Shown here: in pieces, positions 51,463 through 61,824 of the stretch
Numbering within the stretch: position 1 is the stretch's first letter
Layout: every line of letters starts with the position of its first letter
NCBI GenBank assembly: GCA_040223615.1
Contig: JAVKFY010000058.1
Coordinates: 1-64,000 of the forward strand
Direction of reading: 5' to 3'
From: JAVKFY01 sp040223615
GTDB lineage: Bacteria > Pseudomonadota > Alphaproteobacteria > GCA-2731375
Length of the DNA: 64,000 nucleotides
Position numbers and translations under genes: made by a program
Notes under the pieces: generated by a model
Database searches by the model: none
What the model was told of the DNA's origin: nothing
The model's input: the letters and a program-made list of their open reading frames with translations, nothing else

Positions 51463-52202
51463 CCGCCGCTGATCGACAGCACCTGGCCGGTGATCCAGGC
51501 GCCGCCAGCGCCGGCGAAGAACACCACCGCCGGGGCCACGTCCTCGACCACGCCGAGCCGGCGCAGCGGGTACATCTTCACCAGCCGGTCGCGATACTTC
51601 TCCAGCCAGGCCGGATCGGTGTGACTGGTGGTCACCAGGCCGAGCGACAGTGCGTTCACGGTGATGTTGTTCGGCCCCAGTTCCCTGGCCAGCGACTTGG
51701 TCGCAGCCAGCGTGCCGCCGCGCGCCGCGCCGGTCATGGTCAGGCCGGTCTCGCCGACGCGGCTGCTGTCGCCCATCAGCGAGATGATGCGGCCGCCGCC
51801 AGCTTCCTTCATGTGCGGGATCGCGGCGTGGCAGCAATTCATCGCGCCGTAGAAGCAGGTGTCGATCACCCGGCGCCACTCGTCCGGCGTGGTGTCCATG
51901 AAATAGCCGCGCGGGGTGAAGCCGGCGTTGTTCACAAGGATGTCGAGCCGGCCATGGTCAGCGACGATCTTCGAGACCATTTCGGTGACCGACGTATAGT
52001 CGGTGACGTCGCAGCCATAGGCCTGGGCGCTGCCACCGGCCGCCTTGATCGCGTCGACCACGTCGTTGGCGTCGCGATCGGAGCGGTTGTAGTTCACCGC
52101 GACGATCGCGCCCTCGGCCGCCAGCCCCTCGGAAATCGCCGCGCCAACGTCGCGCGCGCCGCCGGTGACCAGCGCCACCTTGCCCTTCAGGCCCGTGTCC
52201 AT
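51444..52202 (-). CDS. Short-chain dehydrogenase-fold protein lacking YxxxK
   Basis: A 252-residue protein with VTGGARDVGAAISEGLAAEG near residues 12-31, ILVNNAGFTP near 88-97 and SLMGDSS near 141-147. At the YxxxK position it reads TMTGAARGG, with Thr157 and Arg161 instead of Tyr and Lys. The nucleotide site is intact. Its start is nine bases after the stop of the molybdenum hydroxylase large subunit, so it belongs to that operon. Loss of the catalytic pair suggests an altered function. Confidence 0.85.
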   Translation of the reverse strand: MDTGLKGKVALVTGGARDVGAAISEGLAAEGAIVAVNYNRSDRDANDVVDAIKAAGGSAQAYGCDVTDYTSVTEMVSKIVADHGRLDILVNNAGFTPRGYFMDTTPDEWRRVIDTCFYGAMNCCHAAIPHMKEAGGGRIISLMGDSSRVGETGLTMTGAARGGTLAATKSLARELGPNNITVNALSLGLVTTSHTDPAWLEKYRDRLVKMYPLRRLGVVEDVAPAVVFFAGAGGAWITGQVLSISGGYSTAG

Positions 52203-52211
52203 GGTTCGCTC

Positions 52212-54556
52212 CTAGGTCTTCTGGTGGATCAGCCGGAACAGACGCTCCGGCGTGATCGGTACTTCGGTGATCTCGATGCCGAGCGGCGCCAGCGCATCGG
52301 ACACGGCATTGGCGACAGCCGCCGGCGCCCCGATCGTGCCGCCCTCGCCCATGCCGCGATAGCCGCCCAGCGTGGTCGGCGACGGGCTCTCCAGGTGCAG
52401 CACGTCCATGTGCGGGATTTCGGATGCCGACGGCACGACGTAGTCGACCAGGCTGCCGGTCAGCAACTGCCCATCCGCGTCGTAGACGACTTCCTCCAGC
52501 AGCGCCGCGCCGATGCCCTGGGCGACGCCGCCGTGCACCTGGCCGTCGACGATCATCGGGTTGATGACCACGCCGCAATCCTCGGCGACGACATAGCGCA
52601 GCACCTTCACGCCGCAGGTCTCGGCGTCGACCTCGACCAGACAGACATGGCTCGCCGACGAGGTGGTGCCGACCGACGGGTCGTAGAGCCGGGTCTCCTC
52701 CAATTCGCCCTGCAGGTCCTTCGGCAGCCGGCCGAATTCCAGGTACGCCTTGCGCGCCACGTCGCGAAAGCTGAGCTGGCGGTCGGTGCCACGGATGGTG
52801 ACGCGGCTGTCGTGGACGTCCAGATCCTCCGGCGCCGCTTCCAGCATCTCCGCCGCGACCTTCAGCAGCCGTTCCTTTACCGCCTCGCCCGCCAGCGTGC
52901 CGGCGCCGCCGGCCAGCACCGTCGACCGGCTGGCATAGGTGCCGGTGCCGTAGGCACGGCCCGCCGTGTCGCCCTGCACCACGCGGATGTCTTCCAACCG
53001 ACAGCCGAGCGCGTCGGACACGACCTGCGCCAGCGTGGTCTCCAGGCCCTGGCCGTGCGAGGCGACGCCGAAAATCGCGGTCACCGCGCCCGATGGATCG
53101 ATCCGTACCGTCGCCGACTCGATACCGGTGGTGACCGGCATGCCCGGCGCGGCAGGAATCTTCGAGCCGATGCCCGTCAGCTCCGCATAGCTGGCATAGC
53201 CGATGCCGACATGCCGGCCCTCGGCGCGGGCCGTTGCCTGATAGTCGCGCAGGCCCTCGTCGGCGACGACCTTCTCGACCGTCTCCAGCGACTCGACGAA
53301 CGCCGACTGGTCCCAGATCAGGCCGGAAGCGGCACGGTAAGGAAACTCCTTCACCAGGTTGCGCCGGCGCAGTTCGGCCGGGTCGAGCCCGAGCTTGCGC
53401 GCGCCCATGTCGATCAGGCGTTCCATCGCGAACACGGCGGCCGGCCGGCCGACGCCGCGATACGGCCCCATCGGCACCTTCGGCGTCGCCACCCCGCGCA
53501 CCCGGCCGCGGTAGGCCGGCACGTCGTAAGGCCCGGGCAGGAAGCTGACCACCTGCACCGGCTCCAGCGCGGCGGTCCACGGGTAGATCGAGTAGGCGCC
53601 GACATCGCCGATCACGTCCGCCGAAAGGCCGACGATGCGGCCCTCGGCATCGAAGCCCAGTGTCGCATCGACGATCTCGTCGAACGCCTGCGACGTCGAC
53701 GACAGGTCTTCCAGCCGATCGCTGGTGAACTTCACCGGCCGGCCCAGCTTGCGCGCCATCAGGCAGACCAGAATCTCTTCCGTGTAGAGCGACGCCTTGC
53801 CGCCGAAGCCGCCGCCGACGTCGGCGGCAATCACCCGGATCGCGTTGCCCGGCAGGCCGGTGAGGTCGGACAGGCAATCGCGCAGGATGCCCGGCACCTG
53901 CGTCGATGAGTGCAGGGTCAGCTCGCGCCGGCCGCCGTTATACTCGGCGACGCAGCATCGGTTCTCGATCGCCAGCGGCGACTTGCGCCGGAACCGGAAC
54001 CGGCCGGCCACGGTCGTCGCCGCAACGGCCAGCGCCGCGTCCACGTCCTCGCGCCCGAACTCGCGCGCCAGGATGACGTTGCTGTCGAATTCGGCATGCA
54101 GGACCGGCGCGTCCGGTTCCGCCGCCGCCTCGGGGTCGAGCGCGGCCGGCAGCGGGTCGATGTCGACCTCGATCCCGCGCAGCGCGTCCTCGGCCAGGTA
54201 GCGGCTTTCCGCCACGACCGCCGCGACCGGCTCGCCGACATAGCGCACCCGATCGACGGCGAGCAGCGGCGTGGTCGTCATCTTGTAGTCGCGCATCTTC
54301 GACGGCGCCCGGATCGGCTCGATCTCGCCCTCGAAGTCGGCCGCCGTGTAGACGCCCAGTACACCCGGCATGGCGTTCGCCCCGGTCGTGTCGACGGCCC
54401 GGATGGCGCCGTGCGCGTGATCGGAGCGAAGGATCGCCACGTGCACCATGCGCGCCGGCCGCAGATCGTCGGTGTAGGCGCCCTGACCGGTGAGCAGGCG
54501 CGGGTCCTCGACGCGCTTCACCGAGCGGCCGACGCTCTTCGGGCGCGCGTCCAGGC

Positions 54557-54560
<4 letters not shown>
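52212..54560 (-). CDS. Molybdenum hydroxylase large subunit (xanthine dehydrogenase family)
   Basis: A 782-residue molybdopterin-cytosine-dinucleotide enzyme subunit. It starts MSLDARPKSVGRSVKRVEDP and contains IRVIAADVGGGFGGKASLYT near residue 250, the active-site loop PYRGVGRPAAVFAMERLID near 345 and the catalytic Glu block GEGGTIGAPAAVANAV near 740. The loop is of the AYRGAGR type (form II), not the AYRCSFR of carbon monoxide dehydrogenase. It hydroxylates an unknown heterocycle, aldehyde or similar compound. The ATG overlaps the stop of the 2Fe-2S subunit as ATGA. Confidence 0.93.
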
Positions 54561-55026
<466 letters not shown>

Positions 55027-55030
<4 letters not shown>

Positions 55031-55881
55031 GCCGAGCCCCAGGCCTGGCGCAACACGCGGCCGGTCAGCACGCTTACCAGATGACGGCGATACGCGGCCG
55101 AGCCTTGCAGGTCGTTCACCGGATCCGCGTCGGACGCGGCGGCTGCGGCAGCGCCGTCGATGGCGTCGCGCCCCTGCCCGGCCAGCGCCGCCTCGCCGGA
55201 CGGCGCGCGCAGCGGTGTGTGGCCGACGCCGGCCATCGCGATCCGTGCGGCCTTGCAGCTATCGCCGTCCATGTCGAGGACCGTGGCGACGGCGGCGATG
55301 GCGAAATCGCCATGCCGGCGCGCGAACTCTTCGAAACCCCAAGTGCAACCCGCCGGCAGGTCGGGCAGGAACACCGACGTCACCATCTCGTCCTCCCCCA
55401 GGTCGCTGGTCAGCGCGTCGACGAAGAAATTTGCGGCGCCGACTTCGCGCTCGCCCTTCGGGCCGACGATGGTCAGCGTCGCGTCCAGCAGCCGCGCCAG
55501 CATCGGCAGCTCGGCCGCCGGGTCGGCGTGCGACAGGCTGCCCGCGAACGTCCCGCGGTTGCGGATGCCGATGTGGGCGACGTAGCGCATCGCCGCCGTA
55601 ACGACCGGGAAGCGCGCGGCGATCAGCGCGTCCTGCTCAACCTGGACGTGGCGCGCCAGGGCCCCGACCCGCACGCCGCCGTCGACGGCTTCGATCCTGT
55701 CGAGACCCTCGATGCGGTTGATATCGACCAGCACCGCCGGCTCCAGCAGCCGGAAGTTCAGCATCGGCACCAGGCTCTGGCCGCCGGCCAGCAGCTTGGC
55801 GTCGCCGTCGGCGGCGGCCAGCGCGGCGACCGCTTCGTCCACCGACCGCGCGGCGACATACTTGAAGGGAGCTGGTTTCAT
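55027..55881 (-). CDS. Molybdenum hydroxylase FAD subunit
   Basis: A 284-residue protein with the CoxM-type FAD motifs AKLLAGGQSLVPMLNFRL near residues 29-46 and NRGTFAGSLSHADPAAELP near 106-124. It passes electrons from the 2Fe-2S clusters to an acceptor. The ATG at 55881 is chosen over a longer frame. It is the first gene of the FAD - 2Fe-2S - molybdenum - short-chain dehydrogenase operon. Confidence 0.93.
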
Positions 55882-55952
55882 CTCGGGCCCAATGGTTGCC
55901 CAGCCGTGGGCAAGGCACAATAGGGCGAACTGGACAGAAACAGGAGCCGAAC

Positions 55953-56405
55953 GTGGAACAGGCCTGCGAGAAAGAGATTGTCGAGCTGCACGATTTCCTG
56001 CGCGACTGGCTGGCCGGTGCCCTGCCGCGCACGCCGGCGGCCTTCGCGCGCTTCAAGACGGTGATGGGCGACGGCCTGCAGGTGATCAGCCCGCGTGGCA
56101 CGGTGACCGGCCAGGCCGACATCCTGAGCGAATTCGAGGCCGCGCACGGCGCGATGCGGCATGCCGGCGACGATTTCCGTATCTGGGTCGAGAACTGCCG
56201 GCCCGTGCGCAAGATCGGCGACCATGCCCTGCTCACCTACGAGGAATGGCATGCGGTCGGCGACGACAAGTCGGCGCGGCTGACGACGGTCCTGTTCGGC
56301 CCCCGCGAGGGTGCGCCGAACGGCGTGGCATGGTTACACGTGCACGAGACATGGTTGCCCGACCTGGCACCGGCCGCCGGCGAACGCTTTCCGGAGCCCG
56401 CCTAG
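55953..56405 (+). CDS. SnoaL-like/NTF2-fold small protein
   Basis: A 150-residue protein starting at GTG with AGGAG seven bases upstream. Its profile, with a helix at 8-24 (KEIVELHDFLRDWLAGALP), GDGLQVISPRGTVTGQADIL and LTYEEWHAVGDDKSARLTTV followed by a strand WLHVHETWLP, looks like a SnoaL/DUF4440 domain. Such cone-shaped folds bind small ligands or catalyse isomerisations. It lies alone, divergent from the hydroxylase operon, and its end overlaps the 2Fe-2S protein gene by four bases. Confidence 0.65.
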   Translation: MEQACEKEIVELHDFLRDWLAGALPRTPAAFARFKTVMGDGLQVISPRGTVTGQADILSEFEAAHGAMRHAGDDFRIWVENCRPVRKIGDHALLTYEEWHAVGDDKSARLTTVLFGPREGAPNGVAWLHVHETWLPDLAPAAGERFPEPA

Positions 56406-56743
56406 TCGTCCAGCCGGTCGTCGGTCGGCACCGTGTCGGTGACCAGGTCGCGGATCAGGCGCTTGTTCTTCAACGGCTCCAGGCGCATTTCGCCGTCGAC
56501 CAGGCGGGTGGTGCAGGCATAGCCGGTCTTGCCGTCGATGCGGATCACGCATTCCTTGCAGGCGTTGGCGTTCAGGCACGAGAACCGCACCGCCAGCGAT
56601 GGGTCGACCTCGCGTCGCACCCAGCGCAGGCCGTCCAGCACCGACTGGCCCGGCTCGAACGGGACCTCGAAGACCTCGTCCCGGCCCAATTCGCCCGGCG
56701 CGCCACGTTGCACCGTCAGCCGCGCGACCTGTCGTTCGCTCAT
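56402..56743 (-). CDS. Stand-alone 2Fe-2S domain protein (fumarate reductase iron-sulfur N-terminal type)
   Basis: A 113-residue protein with the Cys pattern C-x5-C-x2-C-x11-C at 56, 62, 65 and 77 (SCLNANACKECVIRIDGKTG, YAC). This is the N-terminal 2Fe-2S domain of FrdB/SdhB; the C-terminal 4Fe-4S/3Fe-4S half is absent. Its ATG overlaps the FrdA-like stop as ATGA, so the two are made together as flavoprotein and electron carrier. The downstream acceptor is unknown. Confidence 0.85.
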   Translation of the reverse strand: MSERQVARLTVQRGAPGELGRDEVFEVPFEPGQSVLDGLRWVRREVDPSLAVRFSCLNANACKECVIRIDGKTGYACTTRLVDGEMRLEPLKNKRLIRDLVTDTVPTDDRLDD

Positions 56744-58443
56744 GCCGGCACCTCCAGGATGGCCGGGTCGAGACGCGGCACCGGCGAACGCCGCAGCGTC
56801 ACGTCGTCGCCGTCCATCGTCACGACCTGATTTTCTTCCCAGCGCTCGGCCAGCGTCGGGTAGTCGCTGCGCTGATGCGCGCCCCGGCTCTCGTCGCGCG
56901 CCAGCGCCGCCCGCGCCACGCAATCGGCCACCAGCAGCATGTTGCGCAGCTCCAGCCAGTCTGCGAGCTGCATGTCGAAGCCCCCGCCGGCGCCGGTCGG
57001 CATGGTCGGCAAGGCGCGGCGCAGCTCGCCGATGCGGGTTACCGCGCGCTCCAGCCCCTCGGCGGTGCGGAACGGGCCGACATCGTCCTGCATGAGCTGT
57101 TGCAGTTCGGCGATCGCGGCGGTCGGCGTCGGGCCGTCGCCGGCCCGGCCGATGGCACCCTCCAGTGTCGCGAGCGTCGCCCGCGCTGCCGCGGCGATGT
57201 TGGCGTCAGCGCCACCAGCCAGCGCGGCGGCCGACCGCCCGGCCCGCTCGCCGAACACCAGTGCCTCGGTGATCGCGTTGCCCGACAGCCGGTTGGCGCC
57301 ATTCGGGCCGCCCAGCGCTTCGCCGGCGGCGAACAGTCCCGGCACGGTCGAGGCCATGTCCTCGTCCACCCGGATCCCGCCCATGTGGTAGTGCGCGATG
57401 GGTGACACCTCGATCGGCGTCTGGGTCAGGTCGATGCCGTTGGCGGCGAGGCGGTCGATCACCGGCCCGAAGGCCTCGCGCAGCTTGGCGTCGGGGATAT
57501 GCTGGAATGAAAGGTAGGCTCCGCCATGTGGCGAGCCGCGCCCGGCCGCCACCTCCTGCAGGATCGCATAGGTGGCAACGTCGCGGGTGACGACGTACTT
57601 GTCATTCTCCGGCGTGCCGTAATTCTGCGTGAACTCCTGCATCTCGCCGTTAAGCAGACGCCCGCCGAGCTTGTAGCGGAACGGGTCCCACATGATCGGG
57701 TCCATGCCGATCAGGCGCGGCGCCAGGTGGCCGATCGGAAAGAACTGCACGAACTCCATGTCGACCAGTTCAGCGCCCGCGCGCAGCGCCAGCGCGTAGC
57801 CGTCGCCGCCCATGTTGGTCGAGGCCGAGTTGCGGGCGTAGAGCTTGGTCAGGCCGCCAGTGGCGATGATCGTGGCCTTGGCGGCGATGGTCACCGTGTG
57901 CCCGCTTTCCAGCGCCAGTCCGACCGCGCCCACAACCTGCCCGTCGGCGACGATCAGATCAGCAACGATCAGGTCGGCGATGCGGCGGATGCCATCGGTG
58001 CGTGCGAGCTGCGCCCGCAACGTGCGCGAGACCGCCGGCCCGGTGTTCAGGAAGTCGGCATAGACGCAGCGCGGGCGGTCGTGCCCCGGCGCGTGCACCT
58101 GGGCGATGTGGTTGCCGGCCCGCGCCCAGCCGACCTTCCAGTCCTCCATCTCGAGAATGCGGATCGGGCCGTTCTCGCACAGCACCCGTGCCAGCGGCTC
58201 GTGCACCAGCCCGCGCCCGGCGGCGATGGTGTCGCGCAGGTGAAATCGCCAGTCGTCGGCTTCCTGATGGCCGATGGCGGCGGCGACCGTCATCTGCGCC
58301 ATCACCGTCGCGCCAGACCGCCCGATCAGGCTCTTGTCCAGCAGGATCACCGACGCACCAGCGCGCGCGGCGGCCAGCGCGGCATACATGCCGGCGCCGC
58401 CTGCCCCGATAATCAGCACGTCGGCGGCTAGTTCCGTCGCCAA
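56740..58443 (-). CDS. FrdA-like flavoprotein (fumarate reductase/succinate dehydrogenase family)
   Basis: A flavoprotein of about 567 residues. Its FAD motif is VLIIGAGGAGMYAALAAARA near residues 9-28; SGATVMAQMTVAAAIGH near 43-59 may include the flavin-attachment region, and GGLTKLYARNSASTNMGGDG near 192-211 and YHMGGIRVDEDMASTVPGLF near 350-370 match FrdA blocks (MGGIRVD). A C-terminal arm follows. A 15-base tandem duplication (ADLIV twice) occurs near 57949-57978. The start is uncertain: TTG at 58443 with AAAGG seven bases upstream is chosen; the frame continues to 58509. Confidence 0.85.
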   Translation of the reverse strand: MATELAADVLIIGAGGAGMYAALAAARAGASVILLDKSLIGRSGATVMAQMTVAAAIGHQEADDWRFHLRDTIAAGRGLVHEPLARVLCENGPIRILEMEDWKVGWARAGNHIAQVHAPGHDRPRCVYADFLNTGPAVSRTLRAQLARTDGIRRIADLIVADLIVADGQVVGAVGLALESGHTVTIAAKATIIATGGLTKLYARNSASTNMGGDGYALALRAGAELVDMEFVQFFPIGHLAPRLIGMDPIMWDPFRYKLGGRLLNGEMQEFTQNYGTPENDKYVVTRDVATYAILQEVAAGRGSPHGGAYLSFQHIPDAKLREAFGPVIDRLAANGIDLTQTPIEVSPIAHYHMGGIRVDEDMASTVPGLFAAGEALGGPNGANRLSGNAITEALVFGERAGRSAAALAGGADANIAAAARATLATLEGAIGRAGDGPTPTAAIAELQQLMQDDVGPFRTAEGLERAVTRIGELRRALPTMPTGAGGGFDMQLADWLELRNMLLVADCVARAALARDESRGAHQRSDYPTLAERWEENQVVTMDGDDVTLRRSPVPRLDPAILEVPA

Positions 58444-58547
58444 ATCCCAACCTTTCACCAATTCCGTGGGTAAGCGGCAGCATAACCGGCACTGGCCGAC
58501 CGCCGCCACATGGTCCTAAAGTCGCCTCCAAACGGGAGGCATCGACA

Positions 58548-60107
58548 ATGCGTATCAGCTCCACCATCCGCCGCGCCGCGCAGGTCAATCGCGACGGTTT
58601 GGCCCTGCACTTCCAGGACCGCACCCAGGACTGGTCACATTTCGCCGGCCGCGTCGCCCGTCTGGCCAGCGGCCTGGTCGAGATCGGCATGAAGCCGGGC
58701 GACCGGGTGGCGATGCTGGCCCTGAACAGCGACTGCTATCTGGAATACTTCTTCGCGGTGCCGTGGGCCGGCGGCGTCTTCGTGCCGATCAACACCCGGC
58801 TGGCGCCGCCGGAGGTGGTGCACTGGCTGAACGATTCCGGCGCCTCGGTGCTGATGATCGACGACGCCTTCAAGCCCATGCTGCCCAAGATCCAGGGCCA
58901 GATCGGCGGCGTGACGACCATTGTCGACGTCGGCGACGGTGCGCCGACCGACGGCATGCTGGCCTTCGAGAGCCTGGTCGATGGCAAGGCCGAGCTGGCG
59001 CCGCAAGACCAGGGCGGCGACGAGCTGGCCGGCCTGTTCTACACCGGCGGCACCACCGGCCGTTCCAAGGGCGTGATGCTGAGCCATCGCAACCTGCTGC
59101 TTAACGCGCTGCAGTTCGGACCGCTGGCCGGCTTTTTCCAACACTCGACCTACCTGCACGCCGCGCCGATGTTCCACCTCGCCAACGGCGCCGCCACGTT
59201 TGCGATCATGACCGCCGGCGGCGCCTCCGTCGTCATCCCCGCCTTCGAGCCGGTCGCCACGATGCAGGCGATGCAGGAGCACAAGGTCACCGTCGCCCTG
59301 CTGGTGCCGACCATGGTCAATATGGTGGTGAACCACCCGAAGGCCGGCGACTTCGACCTGTCCAGCCTGAAGCACGTGCTCTACGGCGCCTCGCCAATGC
59401 CCGAGGCGGTGGTGCGCAAGGCGATGCAGGTGATCCCCGGCGCCGAGTTCCAGCAGGCCTATGGCCAGACCGAGGCGGCGCCGGTGATGACCCTGCTGGA
59501 AGCCGAACGCCACGTCTTCGAGGGGCCGCTGGCCGGCAAGGGCAAGTCCGCCGGCCGCGCCATCCCGGGCATGGAGATCGCCATCCTCGACGAGAACGAC
59601 AACGAGGTGCCGCGCGGCACCGTCGGCCAGATCTGCGGCCGCGGCGAGAACGTCATGCAGGGCTACTGGAAGCAGCCCGAGCTGACCGCAGAGACCCTGC
59701 GCAACGGCTGGCTGCACACCGGCGACGGCGGCAAGATGGACGAAGACGGCTACGTCTACGTCGTCGACCGAGTGAAGGACATGATCATTTCCGGCGGCGA
59801 GAACGTCTATTCCGCCGAGGTCGAGAACGCGATCTATCAGCACGCGGCGGTCGCCGAATGCGCGGTGATCGGCATCCCGCACGAGAAATGGGGCGAGCAG
59901 GTGCACGCCATCGTGCGCTGCAAGGACGGCGAGAAGCTCGACGAGCAGGGGCTGATCGACTTCTGCCACGAGTTGATCGCCGGCTACAAATGCCCGCGCA
60001 GCGTGGAGTTCGCCACCGATCCGCTGCCGCTCTCCGGCGCCGGAAAAATCCTGAAGACCGACCTGCGCAAGCCCTACTGGGAAGGTAAGGAGAAGAACGT
60101 CAACTGA
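58548..60107 (+). CDS. Long-chain-fatty-acid-CoA ligase-like AMP-binding enzyme
   Basis: A 519-residue acyl-CoA synthetase. The P-loop motif is LFYTGGTTGRSKGVMLSHRN near residues 163-182, the A5 motif QQAYGQTEAAPVMTLLEAE and the A7/A8 blocks GWLHTGDGGKMDEDGYVYVV and DRVKDMIISGGENVYSAEVE. The catalytic Lys is near the C-terminus in SGAGKILKTDLRK. It activates an acid as a CoA thioester, such as a degradation product of cyclic compounds. GGGAGGC precedes the ATG. It is the first gene of a tightly packed operon, with stop overlapping the cytochrome start. Confidence 0.93.
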   Translation: MRISSTIRRAAQVNRDGLALHFQDRTQDWSHFAGRVARLASGLVEIGMKPGDRVAMLALNSDCYLEYFFAVPWAGGVFVPINTRLAPPEVVHWLNDSGASVLMIDDAFKPMLPKIQGQIGGVTTIVDVGDGAPTDGMLAFESLVDGKAELAPQDQGGDELAGLFYTGGTTGRSKGVMLSHRNLLLNALQFGPLAGFFQHSTYLHAAPMFHLANGAATFAIMTAGGASVVIPAFEPVATMQAMQEHKVTVALLVPTMVNMVVNHPKAGDFDLSSLKHVLYGASPMPEAVVRKAMQVIPGAEFQQAYGQTEAAPVMTLLEAERHVFEGPLAGKGKSAGRAIPGMEIAILDENDNEVPRGTVGQICGRGENVMQGYWKQPELTAETLRNGWLHTGDGGKMDEDGYVYVVDRVKDMIISGGENVYSAEVENAIYQHAAVAECAVIGIPHEKWGEQVHAIVRCKDGEKLDEQGLIDFCHELIAGYKCPRSVEFATDPLPLSGAGKILKTDLRKPYWEGKEKNVN

Positions 60108-60421
60108 TGCGTACCGCGCTCGCCCTGTTGTTCATATTGGCCGCGGCGCCGGTGCTGGCCGCGCCCGACATCGAGGCGGGCCATGCCTTGGCTCAGGACA
60201 AGTGTGCGCGCTGTCACGCCATCGGCAAGTTCGACGCCGGCGCCCACGACAAGGCGCCACCGTTCCGCATGTTCGAGCAGAACTGGCCGGTGGAGAACCT
60301 GGCCGAGGCGTTGGCCGAAGGCATCGCCGTCGGCCACCCGGAGATGCCGGAATTCATGCTGACGCCGCAGCAGGTCGACGACCTGCTGGCCTACCTCAAG
60401 ACCATCCAGGTGCCGCAATGA
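60107..60421 (+). CDS. Small exported c-type cytochrome
   Basis: A 104-residue protein. A signal peptide of about 19 residues (MRTALALLFILAAAPVLA-AP) precedes a class I cytochrome c with heme motif CARCH at 33-37 and probable axial Met80 in HPEMPEF. It is a periplasmic electron carrier. The ATG overlaps the ligase stop and the TGA overlaps the monooxygenase ATG, so all three are in one unit. Confidence 0.92.
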   Translation: MRTALALLFILAAAPVLAAPDIEAGHALAQDKCARCHAIGKFDAGAHDKAPPFRMFEQNWPVENLAEALAEGIAVGHPEMPEFMLTPQQVDDLLAYLKTIQVPQ

Positions 60422-61773
60422 CCGCACAATCCCGCCAGCTTCGCCTCGGCGCATTCATGCGGCCGGTGAGCATTCACACCGCCGCGTGGCGCTATCCCGG
60501 TGGCACGCCGGACGCCAACTTCAACCTGAAGGCACTGGTCCGCTACGCGCAGCGACTGGAGCAAGGCAAGTTCGACGCCTTCTTCATGGCCGACCACCTG
60601 GCTGTGCTGAACATGCCGATCGAGGCGCTGAAGCGCTCCGCCACCATCACCTCGTTCGACCCGCTGACCCTGCTGCCGGCGCTGGCCATGGTGACCGAGC
60701 ATCTGGGCCTGATCGCCACCGCCTCGACCACCTTCGAGCCGCCCTACACCGTGGCCCGGCGCTTCGCCTCGCTGGACCACATTTCCGGCGGCCGTGCGGC
60801 CTGGAACCTGGTCACCACGTCGAACCCGGACGCGGCGCTGAATTTCGGCATGGACGAACACATGGAGCACGGCGACCGCTACCGCCGGGCGCGGGAGTAT
60901 TTCGACGTCGTCACCGGCCTGTGGGACAGCTTCGCCGACGACGCCTTCATCCGCGACGTCGACAGCGGCATCTTCTGGGATCCGTCGAAGATGCGCCGGC
61001 TCGATCACGACGGCGAGTTCCTGAAAGTTCGCGGCCCGCTGAACATCGCCCGCCCGGTGCAGGGCTGGCCGGTGATCGTGCAGGCCGGCGCGTCGGAAGC
61101 CGGCAAGCAACTCGCCGCAGAGACCGCCGAGATGGTGTTCGCCGGCGGCGGCGCGCTGGAGGACGGGCGGCGCCTTTATGCCGACATCAAGGGCCGCATG
61201 GACAAGCTCGGCCGCCCGCGCGAGCACTTGAAGATCCTGCCCGGCTGCCTGATCGTCGTCGGCGAGAGCGTCGAGGAAGCGCGCGAGAAACGCGCTCTGC
61301 TCGACAGCCTGGTGCACGACGACAGCGCCATCGCCTCGCTCTCGATCTCGCTCGGCACCGACGCGTCGAAATTCGATCCCGACGCGCCGCTGCCCGACGA
61401 CATTCCCGAGACCAACGCCTCCAAGTCGGGCCGCGAGCGCGCCATGCGGCTGGCCCAGCGCGAGAATCTCACCGTCCGGCAACTGGCGCAGCGGCTGGGC
61501 GGCTACTCCGGCCTGTCGATGGTCGGCACGCCGCAGACCATCGCCGACGAGATGCACGAGTGGCTGGAGACCGAGGCCTGCGACGGCTTCAATGTGATGT
61601 TCCCCTACCTGCCGGCCGGGCTCGACGACGTGGTCGACAAGGTGGTGCCGGAACTTCAGCGCCGCGGCATCTTCCGAACCGACTACGAGGGCCGGACCTT
61701 GCGCGAGAATCTCGGCCTGCCGCGTCCCGAGAACCGCTTCTTCCCGCCGGCCCGCGACGCGGCGGCGGAGTAG
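60418..61773 (+). CDS. NtaA/SnaA/DszA-type flavin-dependent monooxygenase (LLM class)
   Basis: A 451-residue luciferase-like monooxygenase with FMAD-HLAVLN near residues 57-66, LTLLPALAMVTEHLGLIATA and STTFEPPYTVARRFASLDHI, then GGRAAWNLVTTSNPDAALNF, all typical of the nitrilotriacetate monooxygenase group. Such enzymes use FMNH2 supplied by a separate reductase to oxidise a C-S, C-N or C-H bond. No reductase gene is adjacent. The ATG overlaps the cytochrome stop as ATGA. Confidence 0.92.
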   Translation: MTAQSRQLRLGAFMRPVSIHTAAWRYPGGTPDANFNLKALVRYAQRLEQGKFDAFFMADHLAVLNMPIEALKRSATITSFDPLTLLPALAMVTEHLGLIATASTTFEPPYTVARRFASLDHISGGRAAWNLVTTSNPDAALNFGMDEHMEHGDRYRRAREYFDVVTGLWDSFADDAFIRDVDSGIFWDPSKMRRLDHDGEFLKVRGPLNIARPVQGWPVIVQAGASEAGKQLAAETAEMVFAGGGALEDGRRLYADIKGRMDKLGRPREHLKILPGCLIVVGESVEEAREKRALLDSLVHDDSAIASLSISLGTDASKFDPDAPLPDDIPETNASKSGRERAMRLAQRENLTVRQLAQRLGGYSGLSMVGTPQTIADEMHEWLETEACDGFNVMFPYLPAGLDDVVDKVVPELQRRGIFRTDYEGRTLRENLGLPRPENRFFPPARDAAAE

Positions 61774-61824
61774 GCCGGGATAGCCGCAACCGGCCGCTCG
61801 CTCTGCGGCAGGTAGCGGTCCGTT

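Noticed and set aside
51222..53909. 895-codon plus-strand frame opposite the molybdenum hydroxylase genes
   Set aside because: Biased composition without motifs; the minus strand encodes the intact large subunit.
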